A stretch of DNA of 64,000 bases from Monocercomonoides exilis (taxonomy: Eukaryota > Preaxostyla > Oxymonadida > Polymastigidae), in the NCBI GenBank assembly GCA_001643675.2, contig LSRY02000027.1, positions 996,501 to 1,060,500 of the forward strand, in the 5' to 3' direction. Below the pieces are notes generated by a model, which did not search any database, was not told the DNA's origin, and saw only the letters and a program-made list of their open reading frames with translations. The translations under genes and the position numbers were made by a program. Positions 46,380 through 56,182 of this stretch are shown piece by piece. Position 1 is the stretch's first letter; each line of letters begins with the position of its first letter.

Positions 46380-47389
46380 GGGTCAACTTTTAAATGGGTC
46401 TTTTTCCTAAATTGGCACTTTTTTTGTTTTTGCTTGCAAAATGTCGAGAAATGAGAAGTAGTTTTCAGCATTTAAAAAATCCTTTTTAACAAGTTTTATT
46501 CTATTTATTTGAAGTTTGTTTTTATTTTTTAACTCATTACACATTGAGAAATTTCGTTTTTTTGTTAAATTTAAAAGGACTTTTTCTAGCCAACTGGGAA
46601 TCGCTCAAGAAATTGGGGACATGTTTATATTGCATTTGCTTCGAACTATTAATCTTTAAAATCTTTTTTTTTCACAAACACTTTTTTCTTGATTTTTTTC
46701 GCATTTCAAATTCTCATCAACATGATAACATAAAACTGTTTATTTCTTTATTAATATAATGAAATGAAAAAAATAAAAATATGATATGAAAAACAAATAC
46801 TTTAATAATGAAGTTTTGAAAAAATAAGACATTCTCATTTTCTATTTGTCTCTAACGGACAAATAGTACTAACTGTTTTTGATCTTCGATCAAACTTTTG
46901 TCACTAAGTTAAGTTAGAGACAAATAAAAAATGAGAATGTCTTATTTTTTCAAAACTTCATTATTAAAGTATTTGTTTTTCATATCATATTTTTATTTTT
47001 TTCATTTCATTATATTAATAAAGAAATAAACAGTTTTATGTTATCATGTTGATGAGAATTTGAAATGCGAAAAAAATCAAGAAAAAAGTGTTTGTGAAAA
47101 AAAAAGATTTTAAAGATTAATAGTTCGAAGCAAATGCAATATAAACATGTCCCCAATTTCTTGAGCGATTCCCAGTTGGCTAGAAAAAGTCCTTTTAAAT
47201 TTAACAAAAAAACGAAATTTCTCAATGTGTAATGAGTTAAAAAATAAAAACAAACTTCAAATAAATAGAATAAAACTTGTTAAAAAGGATTTTTTAAATG
47301 CTGAAAACTACTTCTCATTTCTCGACATTTTGCAAGCAAAAACAAAAAAAGTGCCAATTTAGGAAAAAGACCCATTTAAAAGTTGACCC
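46380..47389. mobile_element. Palindromic element D, near-perfect 477-base arms
   Basis: Two 477-base arms (46380-46856, 46913-47389) are inverted copies that look almost identical, separated by 56 bases. Both arms contain the same 71-codon chance frame on opposite strands. The ends read GGGTCAACTTTTAAATGGG and its complement, and TT lies outside on both sides. The terminal 55 bases match element C at 15084-15918 (shared ATTGGCACTTTTTT and GTTTTTG), so both belong to one family. There is no coding capacity. Confidence 0.93.
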
Positions 47390-47429
47390 TTGTATAATAG
47401 CTTAAGAATGTGTCAACAAATAACAAATA

Positions 47430-49635
47430 TAGTCAGAGGCAAAGCCGGGGACACTTCAGTCTGAAATTATTTTTTGAATGTTTATTTAAAACAATTCCAT
47501 ATCAAAAAAAACAATTCTTGATTATCTTTCTTGATTTTATCTTTTGAATGCCTGTCAAAAAATTTGTCTCTTCAATAAGAAATTATATCAAATAGAATGA
47601 TCAAACTTCCTTAAATCATACGAAAAAAGCAAACGTTTCTTCGCCTCTCTCTTTTAACAAATTATCACCGATTAAGGCCTCAGCAGAGTTTCGCCGGCTC
47701 TCTTCAAAAGTGGAAAAAGTTGATTATCTTCTGAAACAAGATGGAACAAAACCTTCAGATCTTGTGAAAGATAAAATTATTACTCATTCTTCCATTTCCC
47801 GGCATATGGCTTTAAATTAGGAGGGCGTGATCCTCAACATGCTGGCAGACCAGGGCTATTCAATAAAGAAGAAATCGAGGAAATTGAAGATTGTGCAATT
47901 GCTTAAATTTCATCCACAAACAGATTGACAGTTTCAGACATTATCAGATTCGTGTGTTGCTTTAAGCTTGTTTTTTTTTTTTTTTTTTTTTTATGCATTT
48001 TTGATAGTCAGAAAATGTGATGATGAAGAAAAAGAAGGAATGCACACCAACGCCTGAAGTCAGGATAATCAGCAAAAAATGGGCACGCAGGTTGATAAAG
48101 AAAAGTGAATTACTGAAATTAATAAAACCAACTTTTACAGATCTTCATCGCCTTCAAGCGTCAACAATTGAAAATATGAGGAATTGGTTTTCGTTGTTGA
48201 AAAATGTGATTGATGATTATAATATTTCATCAGATTTAATCATCAATATGGACGAAACTGGCATCTTGATGAAGCAGTCGGACGAGGAAATAGTAGTCAC
48301 CAAAGAATCTCAACATGCCTTTTCACCAGAGGCACAGAGAAGGAAAAATGCTGTATTATTTTTTTCTATTTTTGCATATGGGACGTCACTTGATCCAATC
48401 ATGCTATGGACTTCACAGACCAATTCCGAGGATCTAAAGGAATTGAAGCATCATCGAATTAACTGTCAAGAAAATGGAACAGGCTGGATGACAAGAAGAG
48501 ATTTTGAAAAGGTTATGATAGAAATATTATTGCCAAAAATTAATGAGAAAAGAGTTGAGCTTCATGGACAGTCTTCCATCGCTTTGATCACACTTGATAG
48601 GCATTCCTCTCGCCTAAGTTTTCCAGTGATGTCTTGGTGCAGAGATCATTTAATCCATTTATTGATTCTTCCATCACATACAACACATCTTTCTCAGCCG
48701 CTGGATAGGTTTATATTCACGCATTTCAAAAACAGCCTTAATAGAGCATTCTCTGTTCCTTCTGATTCGTCAATTTCTTCATACAGAAAATCATTTATAC
48801 CAGCAGTATCAGAAGCGGTTAATAACTCTCTCTCTCCAAGAATTGTGAAAAAGTCATTTGAAGCATGCGGAATTTTCCCATTTGACACTTCTGTCGTATA
48901 TCAGTGCCTTCCACAGAACATTGAAGCCTCTTTGATAGCAGAAAAAGTGGTTTTCAATTCTTCACTTTCAAGCAGTATCAGCATGAAATTAGTTACAGGA
49001 GATAATTTTTTCTAAAGCTTTTCCATGAAATTAGATAAAAAAAGAAAAGTCAGCCAAACAGCTTAGTTTCAAAGCAGGATGTTGCAATTTCTGAGGTGAA
49101 GGAATCATCGAATGTTAAATACAAAAGCTCCAATGAAACAGGACCTGTTGTAAATGTCAACTTTCAAAATCATGGAAGGAAAACAATTATTCACGATGAT
49201 GTTTCTTTGGAACAATCTGAGAATTCAGAGGATCGAAAAGAGCAACGAGATACGTCAGAAGAAGAGATTCTTTTCCCCAGTGAAAAAAGGAAAGGAAAAC
49301 TTTCTTCAGAAAGCAAATTGGGATCCATCTTTAATTACAGTTAAAAATATTCAATATGAGTTTCAAATTATTTATTCTTTGCTTATTTAAACATGATTCG
49401 ACGTTATTCAACAGTGCTTTGTTTTAAATTGCTTTGAAAGCGCCAATCTTTTTTTACTGATATTTTAATTGCAAATTCAATTCAGATATTTTCATTTGGC
49501 TTGTTCGATCCACCAAAATACTATAAAAACTCGATTATCAGTATATTTTTCCGTATGAAAGTGTTGAGTTGTGTCAAAAAAAGCTAAATGGAATATCCCG
49601 GGTTTTGTCCTTGTCCCGGCTTTTACACCTGACTG
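47430..49635 (+). mobile_element. pogo/Tigger-type DNA transposon (2.2 kb), decayed
   Basis: Imperfect terminal inverted repeats are seen: TAGTCAGAGGCAAAGCCGGG on the left and, read inward, CAGTCAGGTGTAAAAGCCGG on the right. TA flanks both ends (47428-47429, 49636-49637), the usual target duplication of Tc1/mariner and pogo elements. Inside is a DDE-type transposase gene (48020-49015) with damaged N- and C-terminal parts. It lies 40 bases to the right of palindromic element D. Confidence 0.85.
47640..49340 (+). pseudogene. pogo/Tigger-like transposase, interrupted
   Basis: The core frame 48020-49015 encodes the DDE domain: MDETGI (D at residue 78), ALITLD (D193) and QPLD (D229), a spacing of 35 between the last two. 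The motif after the second Asp is RHSSR instead of the usual GHxSH, so activity is doubtful. Upstream, an N-terminal DNA-binding part is recognisable but broken: KPSDLVKDKI and SSISRHMALN end at TAG 47818, and AGRPGLFNKEEIEEIED continues in another frame to a stop near 47909. A poly-T (47971-47992) and acceptor-like GTCAG separate it from the core and could be an intron. A C-terminal tail (KESSNVKYKSSNETGPVVNV) follows in a shifted frame. Confidence 0.85.
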
Positions 49636-50869
49636 TACTTTGAAAATTAATATTGAGCAAGTTGAGAATTTTTTTGGCTGAAATAAATCTGATTTTTAAA
49701 CAGTTAATTTTCATGAATTGATCGTTCAGTAATCAGCGGAGCTGTTTCAGCTTTTGAAAGCAATACAAAAGTTAAATAAAATTAAGCAACAAGAGCTCCT
49801 TTCAACAGAAGAAAAGAAAACTGAAGGAAAAGTTATACATTGCAAAAGTGCAACTTGAGAATGCTTATCTGTTGCCCAAATGAAAAACTCTTTTAACTGG
49901 ATATAATCACTTTTAATACAATCAACATTGGTTATGATTACATTTTTCTACACATCTGCATTCTTTACCTATATTTTGTTCACTTCCCATAGAATGAAAT
50001 CACAAGACAAAATACACAAAATAACATTTTTTAATCATTATGGCGGTTTTTTTTCTTTGAAAAATCGATCCTTTAATTTTTCAAATATTTCAAATATTTG
50101 AAATATTAAATATTACAACGACAAAATATTTGTTTTTGTGTTTAAAACGTGTTTTTTTGAAGTGCTTTCAAAAATGGTAATAAAAGATCTTCAAAAAATT
50201 AACAAAAAAAATGTTTTTATTCTTTCCCTGTGTCAAGTGATGTCGTATATAATCTCAAACAGTTGTCGACACAAAAATAGTGCAACACACTATGTGATTG
50301 AATCAGATTTTAACTGTTGACAAAGTTTTCGTATGAATTGAAAATATACCAAATTTCAACTTTTTTAATCTTTTCGTTCATTTATTTTTTTCAAATGGGT
50401 GATATTTTTTGATGTCATATTTTTCCATTCAAAATTTTCGGTTCGAAAAAACTCCCTTAAATATTAGCAAATGAACATAGAAAAGAGAATATGCATTCTC
50501 ATAAGTCCATCGTTTTCAATTCAGCTTCAACATTTGTTTTTGAAACAGTTCTGATGTATTAAGCACTCAAATGAAAAATCTTTACGCAGTGACAAGCAAT
50601 CTTTAAAAAAACAGCACACAGAAAAAAGTTATGATTTCAAAAAGAATCACCCAAATTGAAAAAAAATGAAACATTAATGTTAATAATAACAAAAAGTGTT
50701 TTATGCTTTTTTTGTTTTTAATTATATATATTTATTTGGATAAAAATTTATCACTTCAGGCATTTTCATTGAAAAATAATGCACTTTTTATTGACTTTTT
50801 GTGTAAAAAATAAGAATAAAATGGGTTCATTATTCGACATTCATAAATTGTTGGAAAACTTTATGTTTT

Positions 50870-51003
50870 GATTTCAACGATGTCTGTTTACAGATATGAA
50901 AATCAAATTAAATTTTAAATCCGAAAATTCGAAATAAAATTATAAGTGTGGCAATTTTTCAATGTCTTGTGCAAAAAATGCTTGAAAGTCCGTATTTTCC
51001 CCT
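50870..51003 (-). repeat. Diverged copy of element B spacer sequence
   Basis: Read on the minus strand this begins GGGGAAAATACGGACTTTCA and ends near CAGACATCGTTGAAATCAA; bases 13722-13860 read GGGGAAAATTCGGACTTTCA to CAGGCATCGTTGAAATCAA. The interior is similar but with many changes. Confidence 0.7.
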
Positions 51004-51418
51004 ATATTTTTTTGAAAAAAATAAATGAATGAATGGAAAAAAAAAAGAAAGAAAAACATATGTGACGACAAGAAAAAATTGAAACTATAACAAATTGACC
51101 AAAAATATATTGTTTATTTTTCTAAAATTGAAATTTGAAACTTTCCCACAATTTTTGATAATGCAAAAATTTAATCAATGAATCCACATATTAAAGATTT
51201 TGACATTCGAATAATGCTTATTTTCCAAATTTGTTGTTAAAGTTCCTGACTTTTTTTTTATTAACTGAAAATATCAGTTGTGGTATTTTTTTGTCACAAT
51301 TAGTTATTGACCTTTTCCGATGTTCACTGACAAATGGATAAATGACTGATATTTCAAATGCAATCAACGAATCTCTTTTAAACTGTTCTATTAAGTTTTT
51401 TTGGATATTAACGCAATC

Positions 51419-51420
<2 letters not shown>

Positions 51421-51477
<57 letters not shown>
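51421..51477. repeat. Poly-T tract of 57 bases
   Basis: An uninterrupted T run in a non-coding region. No adjacent retroposon body was recognised, and its true length may be uncertain in the assembly. Confidence 0.95.
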
Positions 51478-51478
<1 letters not shown>

Positions 51479-51930
51479 ACAGACGAATGATTTCCCTTTT
51501 TGTCAAGTCATAGAGTTTTTCAAAAAAATAAATAAAAGTTGAAATTTGTTTATTTTCCTGGATTTGAAACACATAATTCTAATGACTTTTCTTAAAAATC
51601 AATTTTTTCTTATTTCGAACGAGTTTGAGATAAGAATACAAACAGCTGGAAAAATAATTCATGAAAAAAGATTATTTTTTTTCGGAATTAATTTACAAGA
51701 TTCTGTGCATTGTTTTTTTTTTTAAACTTATATTTCTTTTTTATTAATTATTTTCTTATTAACATTGATATAACTTTTGAATTGTGAAAAATGAGATAAC
51801 TTTAATAACAAATATTAACCACATTTATGCGAATTTCTCTTTTCCGATTTGCAGAAAAATAAGAAACATTCGTGATCATAGCCATATTGTGAATTCAAAA
51901 ACCTTTATTGCTGCGAACAATTAACTAAAA

Positions 51931-52475
51931 ATGCCAAGAGAGTCTGGTTACAAAGCAACTGTTCCTTTTGAAACAAGAAAACATGAAATTGATAAAATTA
52001 GGTGCGAAACATGATGCTTAATTGAATTTTATGTGTATTTTTTGTAAATCAGAAAAAAGTACCCCGATAGGGTGCCAATTCTTTGTGAAAGGCATTCACG
52101 AGCTAAAATTCCAGGTTTCAAAGCTCTCTTTTTTCATAAATAATTTTAAACGTATTATTTTTTCATGAAACTTATTGTTTGCAGAGATGAGCCAGAAAAA
52201 GTTTGATTGAAATTTTTCTCTTTTAAAAAGTTATTGTTCAATAATTCAGATTTTTAGTTCAAGAAAACATCACTATTGGAGAATTTTTGAGGATCATACG
52301 TAGAAATATTTCGCTTGACCAAGAAAAATCATTATTCGTTTTTATCGATAATAGAATTCCAAATACTGGTGATCCACTTTCAGTCATCTACTCCGAATAT
52401 ATGAAAAAACATCAAGGCGATGATGGATATCTGTATATGCTTTACACAGATGAGGCTACCTTTGGAACTGCATAA
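51931..52475 (+). CDS. ATG8: Ubiquitin-like autophagy protein Atg8 (LC3/GABARAP family), four exons
   Basis: Exons are 51931-52001, 52053-52114, 52185-52200 (16 bases) and 52250-52475, with introns of 51, 70 and 49 bases (donors GTGCGA, GTTTCA, GTTTGA). All phases fit, giving 124 residues, the family's usual size. The joined protein has the hallmark segments: FETRKHEIDKI, RKKYPDRVPILCER, SRAKIP, KKFLVQENITIGEFL, RRNISLDQEKSLFVFI and DGYLYMLYTDEATFG. The final Gly (residue 122) is followed by Thr-Ala, so Atg4 must remove two residues before the Gly can be joined to phosphatidylethanolamine on autophagosome membranes. The third exon encodes only about five residues. Neighbour to the right ends convergently, 262 bases away. 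Confidence 0.96.
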
Positions 52476-52737
52476 AATATAACTTTTCTTTGTTTTTTTG
52501 TGTTTTATTTTTTCGAGTCATGTCATGATAAGAAGCATTTTGAGATAAGCCTTTTTTTATAAAAATCGTTACATTGTAATATTTTATTGTCATTATGAAA
52601 AGTCTATTTTTTGAGGAACGTCATCTCAAACTTTTTTAATCAACCAATAATATGATTGAAATACTATTCAATTTGAAAAAGGAAATGAATCAAACTTTGA
52701 TATTTAAAGAATACATTTTAAAATAATCATTTATTTT

Positions 52738-55700
52738 TCATTCTTCTTTAATTTTCAAATCTTCTTCTATCATCCATTCGATGGCTCTTTCAAGCAGTTC
52801 TTCCTTTTTGCCGCTTAATTTCTTTTCTTTAAAGCGCAGGAACGCTTTTAACTGATCCATTGATAGTGAAGAAAGAAAGAGAAACAGAGGATGAGCTGGT
52901 GAAATTGGCATCGATAAAGATGAATTTTCCGAGCTCGAATTTTTCACCTTCTTATCATCTTTGCTTTCAGGCAAAAGTGGTGAATCTTTTTTTTCTTTAT
53001 TCATTTCATTTATTTCCACTCTCGATCTCTTCCATTCTTCGCTTTCACGGCTAATCCCCTTATATTTCTCTATTATGCCCGGCCAATCAACAGTATTGTA
53101 CAAGCGTAGTTGTTCCTTTTGTATTTCTTCTTTCGATTTTTTCGGTTTTACCTGCTTCACGTTTTCTTTACCGCTTTTTTGTTCCTTCTCTGTTGAACTA
53201 TCTGGCATTTTAATTTTCTTTTCGCCATGCCCTCCATTTTCAGTATTGTCACTCTTCATATCTCTTTCACCTTCGCCTTCTTTTTTGCTATCGCCATTGT
53301 CTTCATCATCTTCTTCATCGTCATTTCTAATCAGCTTGCATTTTTTGTGATTGACATGCGAATTATCAGAAGATGCTAACTCCATCTCACTTTGCTCTTT
53401 CGTCTTTAAAGAGGAGGAAAAAGAAGCACTTGCCGAAGTTGACTGAGTTTTCAGGCTTAATTTTTGGGCTTTCTTTGCTTCTTCATCGTCCCTTTCGAGA
53501 TCAATCTTTTTCCTCTTTGGTTTTTGAACAGCTGAGGAAGTTGATGCCTTTGAAGAAAAGTTAACAGCAGCAACACCATCAGAAGAAGAAGAAGAAGAAG
53601 TTGTTGTTTTTGATGATAATAACGATGACGATAGCGATGATGATGACGATGATGATGAAGATGAGGAAATGGTGGAAGATGAATGAACAGAACGTGAACT
53701 TGCTAATTTTGAAAAACTGCCCAATGGCTTGCGAAGCGTGCTGCCAATCACAGAAGATGACAATGTCGAAGAAACTGATCTATTTTTCTTTGAAAACGTT
53801 GGTTTTTGAAGAGTTGCTGAAGAAGCAGAGCGTGCTGAAGAAGAAGAAGAAGAAGAAGAAGAAGAAGAAGAAGAGGAAGCAGAAGAGGATAAAGATGTTA
53901 ATAATTTCATTGATGAAGAAATCCCTCTTTTCATAAAAACAGGCTTTTTGAGATGATTTTCTTTTGGTGGCGAAGAACGGGATGTGTTGCGCTCAGAAGA
54001 AGTAGTTGATCTAACCTGACTTGAAGTATTCGAAGTGCTTTTAGGCAAGGAAGAAGAAGAAGAAAATGATGATGATGACGACGAAGACGAAGAAGAGGAA
54101 GAGGGAGAAGAGGATAAAGATGAAAAGGGTGGCGAAAATGTAGAATTTTCTGAAATGTTTGCTTTAATAAGTTTTGCTTCATTCTCATATTCTGATGAAA
54201 CAGCATCAATCACAATTTCACTTAAACTTTCTTTTTTCCCCTCATCTTCTGTGTTTTTCATTGATGTGTCAATTGGTCGATCCAAAGGTATCACAAGCGA
54301 AGATGTTAGCCCGATTAAGCAACTACCCTTTGAAGCTTCTTCTCCTTTTTCTCTTTCTTCTTCTTCTTCTTCTTCCTTTTCTTTGCTTCTTCCGGGCTCT
54401 TTTGAATGCTCTGATAACTCGTTTAGTTCCTTTGCAGTCATCAATTGCGAACTTGTCTTGTAAGTTTGAACAACTGAACAGCTTTCCAATGGCTTTGATT
54501 CCAAAGGAGATGAAACACAACTTGAGGATTTCTGAACTGAATGAGAATAAAATGAAGAATTTGCTTCAATGTTACCAAGAGGAGAAGATAAACGAACACT
54601 TGAAGGAGACAAAGAGCTAGTAAAAATCACATTGCCTTTGGAAGTCCGCGTTTTGAGAAGCGTCTGAAGAAATATCTGCAAACCATCTGTTTTGTCCTTT
54701 GGAGCGACTGAAACAGGCATCGACTGCAAAATGCAACAAGATGGATAGTAAAAATATTTGCTCGAAAATGAATGACCAGAAGAAGGCGCAAATGAAGAAA
54801 ATGAAGACGAAGATGATGAAACAGAAGAAGCAGAATTCAGTGCAACTTTACACAAAATAGCTTGTGATAAATTGATCTCAACCGGCTTTTCATCCTCTTT
54901 CTTGATCTTTTTGGACAATAGGCTTGCCAATGGATTTGAACTTTTCTCTTCACGAATTATTTCCTCTTTTCTATATTGACGAGCTTTTAATGAAGGAATG
55001 TTTATCATATGAATTAACTTCCAATATTCCTTTAGAGTTTTGTAGTTTCTCAAAAAATTGTCTTCATCATTGCCTTCACGGTAAATGTTTTGTTTGCTGT
55101 TGTAGCGACCATATTTAGAAGGATTACTAAAAGCAGTTGCAACACAAAAAGAATTATCAGTTGGAATGATGCGAATTTCTTCTATTCGTCCGGGAGCAAA
55201 GCTTGGAAGAACAACAATACTACTGCGAGCTTCAATTGAAGTTGTGTTCGATGGATCAAGATCTAATGTAACTGGATGACCTTCAAAAAACCGTTTGTAT
55301 CGTTTTGGATGAAGAGCAGCAAGAGGACAAAATGGCGTTATTTTTTGGCTGCAACATTGAATGCTAATAACACAGTTATTGTTGTCACATGTTGTAATCG
55401 ATAAATTTATAACGTCAATGATTCTTGCGGAATATTCATTAAAACTATATTCTGGAGTGAAATGCCAAAAAAGTCCATCCAAATAGGACCAATCATTTTC
55501 AATCATAAAGCCTGTGATGCATGACATTAAACATGAGGATATGATGTCTGGTGATGGTTTTTTTGTAGCGATATTTAAATAACATTTTTCGAAATATTCA
55601 CTTTTTTCGAAAATTTCTTCCATTTCACTTTGAGAACAATCAGAAAAAACAATAATATAGGGTGGAAGTGAAATTGCGAACGAATACATCCCTTGCATAG

Positions 55701-55830
55701 CATGCAACACACGATAGTACTCAAGAACAGAACATTTATCTTTCCAACCAATAATTCCATTGGAATACGAAGAAAAATCAAGAAATTGAAGAGATAAGAT
55801 ATGCGCATCCGAAAGTTTTAAATATTCCAT
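52738..55830 (-). CDS. SAP-domain protein with serine-rich middle
   Basis: A 1030-residue intronless protein. Residues 1-300 are a well-composed globular domain (PPYIIVFSDCSQSEMEEIF, IVVLPSFAPGRIEEIRIIP, LKEYWKLIHMINIP). Its order of motifs reminds me of the vertebrate C18orf63 family (DUF4708), but that match is from memory and weak. Residues about 370-820 are poly-Ser rich with Lys clusters that could act as nuclear signals (KPKRKKIDLE). Residues about 988-1022 form a SAP motif (LSMDQLKAFLRFKEKKLSG, then KKEELLERAIEWM), which binds DNA or chromatin in known proteins. A nuclear, DNA-associated role is therefore likely but not proven. It shares its 5' spacer with the divergent coiled-coil gene. 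Confidence 0.82.
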   Translation of the reverse strand: MEYLKLSDAHILSLQFLDFSSYSNGIIGWKDKCSVLEYYRVLHAMQGMYSFAISLPPYIIVFSDCSQSEMEEIFEKSEYFEKCYLNIATKKPSPDIISSCLMSCITGFMIENDWSYLDGLFWHFTPEYSFNEYSARIIDVINLSITTCDNNNCVISIQCCSQKITPFCPLAALHPKRYKRFFEGHPVTLDLDPSNTTSIEARSSIVVLPSFAPGRIEEIRIIPTDNSFCVATAFSNPSKYGRYNSKQNIYREGNDEDNFLRNYKTLKEYWKLIHMINIPSLKARQYRKEEIIREEKSSNPLASLLSKKIKKEDEKPVEINLSQAILCKVALNSASSVSSSSSSFSSFAPSSGHSFSSKYFYYPSCCILQSMPVSVAPKDKTDGLQIFLQTLLKTRTSKGNVIFTSSLSPSSVRLSSPLGNIEANSSFYSHSVQKSSSCVSSPLESKPLESCSVVQTYKTSSQLMTAKELNELSEHSKEPGRSKEKEEEEEEEREKGEEASKGSCLIGLTSSLVIPLDRPIDTSMKNTEDEGKKESLSEIVIDAVSSEYENEAKLIKANISENSTFSPPFSSLSSSPSSSSSSSSSSSSFSSSSSLPKSTSNTSSQVRSTTSSERNTSRSSPPKENHLKKPVFMKRGISSSMKLLTSLSSSASSSSSSSSSSSSSSARSASSATLQKPTFSKKNRSVSSTLSSSVIGSTLRKPLGSFSKLASSRSVHSSSTISSSSSSSSSSSLSSSLLSSKTTTSSSSSSDGVAAVNFSSKASTSSAVQKPKRKKIDLERDDEEAKKAQKLSLKTQSTSASASFSSSLKTKEQSEMELASSDNSHVNHKKCKLIRNDDEEDDEDNGDSKKEGEGERDMKSDNTENGGHGEKKIKMPDSSTEKEQKSGKENVKQVKPKKSKEEIQKEQLRLYNTVDWPGIIEKYKGISRESEEWKRSRVEINEMNKEKKDSPLLPESKDDKKVKNSSSENSSLSMPISPAHPLFLFLSSLSMDQLKAFLRFKEKKLSGKKEELLERAIEWMIEEDLKIKEE

Positions 55831-56180
55831 AAATTATATGGATGAATTTTGCGCATAAATTTGAAGAACATTTACCGGCATTTTTCATATCATACGATGA
55901 AGGGTTGATTATTGATCATATTGTTTTCTTTTCTAATTTCTCTGTTTGATGTTGTTGCAAAAAGAAGAACATTTGCATTATATGTGAAATAAGAATTAAT
56001 CCATTCATGTTTAAACAACAATGGCAATGTCAGAAGAAAATCAAAAAATTTTTTCTTTATTCACTTATAAATTAAAATGAAACATAAAAAAAATTTTTGT
56101 TGGATGTGAATCAATCAATATTGAAAACTTTTTTGCGCAGTGTGAAAAACTTTTCATTCTTTTTGAAAAATTTAATAAGG
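55831..56180. promoter_or_regulatory. Divergent spacer between SAP gene and coiled-coil gene
   Basis: This region must hold the promoter of the SAP-domain gene and the 5' end of the coiled-coil gene. A frame continuous with the coiled-coil protein runs through CEKLFILFEKFNK up to a GTATGT donor at 56181, but I find no ATG for it, so one more small upstream exon is possible. Confidence 0.35.
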
Positions 56181-56182
56181 GT

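Larger units (their letters stand above)
49638..51930. other. AT-rich spacer with repeat debris
   Basis: No gene is seen. It holds a diverged inverted copy (about 50870-51003) of sequence at 13722-13860, a short AT palindrome near 50080-50110, and a pure poly-T run of 57 bases (51421-51477). Confidence 0.6.

Noticed and set aside
46544-47225. Identical 71-codon frames on opposite strands
   Set aside because: They result from the palindrome arms and consist of Phe/Leu/Ile-rich AT codons. No gene features.
48020-49015. The transposase core as an intact host gene
   Set aside because: It lies between terminal inverted repeats with TA flanks, its DNA-binding part is broken just upstream, and a catalytic motif is altered.
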